From Anaerolineae bacterium (GTDB taxonomy: Bacteria; Chloroflexota; Anaerolineae; SSC4; Amarolineaceae), in assembly GCA_013693795.1 (NCBI GenBank), contig CP059258.1, positions 90,377 to 98,610 on the forward strand: DNA of 8,234 bases, in the 5' to 3' direction. The position numbers were made by a program, and so were the translations under genes. Below, in pieces: positions 7,836 to 8,234 of this stretch (positions are counted from its first letter, which is position 1; every line of letters begins with the position of its first letter). The notes beneath the pieces are model-generated. The model did no database searches and was not told where the DNA came from. It worked only from the letters and a program-made list of their open reading frames with translations.

Positions 7836-7873
7836 GTAGCCGGGACCGCCGGGCGATGAACTCGCCCGGCTAC
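7836..7873. repeat. REP-like palindrome with two alternative stems
   Basis: GTAGCCGGG (7836-7844) pairs with CCCGGCTAC (7865-7873). An inner stem, CCGGGCGA (7849-7856) with TCGCCCGG (7862-7869) around TGAAC, competes with it. Such nested GC stems are typical of repetitive extragenic palindromes. It is flanked on both sides by the identical 21-bp hairpins, forming a composite block. Confidence 0.6.
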
Positions 7874-7879
7874 AGGGCG

Positions 7880-7900
7880 GCGCCCCGTCAACGGGGCTTG
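7880..7900. repeat. 21-bp hairpin repeat, copy 2
   Basis: This is an exact copy of 7777-7797, in the same orientation, 103 bases downstream. The bases preceding the two copies differ, so the repeat unit itself is short. Confidence 0.6.
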
Positions 7901-7948
7901 TCGTCAGGCACGCGTGGGCGGTGGGCTGGGTGTTGCCAGGCCACGGGC

Positions 7949-7979
7949 CGATCTGACCCGAAGTGACCGGGTCAGATCG
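7949..7979. repeat. Strong 12-bp stem-loop
   Basis: CGATCTGACCCG (7949-7960) and CGGGTCAGATCG (7968-7979) pair perfectly around the loop AAGTGAC. No T tract follows on either strand. It ends one base before the -35 box of the promoter at 7980-8007, so it could be a terminator isolating that promoter, an operator or an intergenic repeat. Confidence 0.6.
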
Positions 7980-8007
7980 TTGCACGTTCGGGGACTTGCA
8001 GTACAAT
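7980..8007 (+). promoter_or_regulatory. Sigma70-type promoter candidate
   Basis: TTGCAC (7980-7985) and TACAAT (8002-8007) are 16 bases apart. Each hexamer is close to consensus (four and five of six). Transcription would begin near 8014 and run rightward. No start codon with a ribosome binding site appears in the next 200 bases, so the product may be a leader or a small RNA, or the gene lies beyond the window. Confidence 0.5.
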
Positions 8008-8234
8008 GACGGCCGTTGTTGCCCCTGTGGGGCCGGGGTCGCGGTGGGACCTGCGTCCTCCCCCTGTCCGGCCACCATCGGGCGGCCTGTGTGCCCGGCG
8101 TGCTTTTCAAGCACAGACCGTTGCAGAGACCGTGTAGCTTTGTTGATCAGTTTTCCGTACCGTATCCGGCCAACGTTATGCCTGTCAAAAATCTGGCTCT
8201 ACTCCTCCCTCTGGCAAAGCTGCGACGAGCGCGC
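8008..8234 (+). other. GC-rich, structured-looking region after the promoter; possible leader or small RNA
   Basis: No supported gene is present. Short stems can be drawn by eye: GCCCC-TGT-GGGGC near 8020-8035, GGCCGG near 8031 with CCGGCC near 8068-8073, and GTGCTT-TTC-AAGCAC at 8100-8114. I do not recognise it as tRNA, SRP RNA, 6S RNA, RNase P or tmRNA. Whether it folds as one RNA cannot be judged without a folding calculation. Confidence 0.3.

Noticed and set aside
7586..7859. Plus-strand open frames after the small gene
   Set aside because: They run through inverted repeats, lack ribosome binding sites and have compositions typical of GC-rich shadows.
7777..7900. CRISPR array from repeated 21-mers
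   Set aside because: Only two copies, a 82-bp gap containing another palindrome, and no Cas genes nearby.
8178..8234. Possible start of a plus-strand gene (MPVKNLALLLPLAKLRRAR)
   Set aside because: There is no ribosome binding site and only 19 codons before the edge; the open frame could be chance.

Overview
This is a GC-rich bacterial window in which most genes lie on the minus strand. The gene types (a STAND regulator with XRE-HTH, NB-ARC and TPR parts, a LuxR-type HTH joined to DUF805, a secreted zinc protease, a KstD-like flavoprotein) and the palindromic intergenic repeats suggest a Chloroflexota-like organism such as Anaerolineae or Caldilineae. That assignment is inference only; no rRNA or tRNA was found to anchor it.

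Layout: positions 1-678 (minus) hold a LuxR-type HTH protein with a C-terminal DUF805 membrane domain, cut by the window edge. Just upstream (657-959, minus) is the N-terminal piece of what looks like an RNA ligase of the DRB0094/Rnl5 type. Positions 1063-3485 (minus) hold a secreted HExxH metalloprotease of about 800 residues, broken into several reading frames. A short unknown gene follows at 3591-3797 (minus), with an extended -10 promoter. A 59-bp inverted repeat (3979-4037) separates this block from the middle of a KstD-like FAD oxidoreductase (4067-4817, plus), which lacks both ends. Its 3' edge runs directly into the truncated 3' edge of the STAND regulator (about 4820-6899, minus). A 346-bp divergent spacer leads to a small plus-strand protein (7246-7581) with a degenerate ParB-like segment. 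From 7578 to about 7980 there is a dense cluster of palindromic repeats, then a plausible sigma70 promoter and GC-rich, structured-looking sequence to the end of the window.

Two patterns dominate. First, nearly every long gene is split by single-base frame changes, and many of these lie in runs of three to five G or C where one added base restores the protein. This looks more like homopolymer under-calling during sequencing than gene decay. Second, at least two genes end abruptly at junctions (near 735 and at 4812-4819), and the flavoprotein also lacks its N-terminal half near 4067-4090. This points to real rearrangement or to assembly chimerism.

I see no single operon with a shared pathway. 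The two regulators and the protease are typical accessory genes of a large environmental genome.
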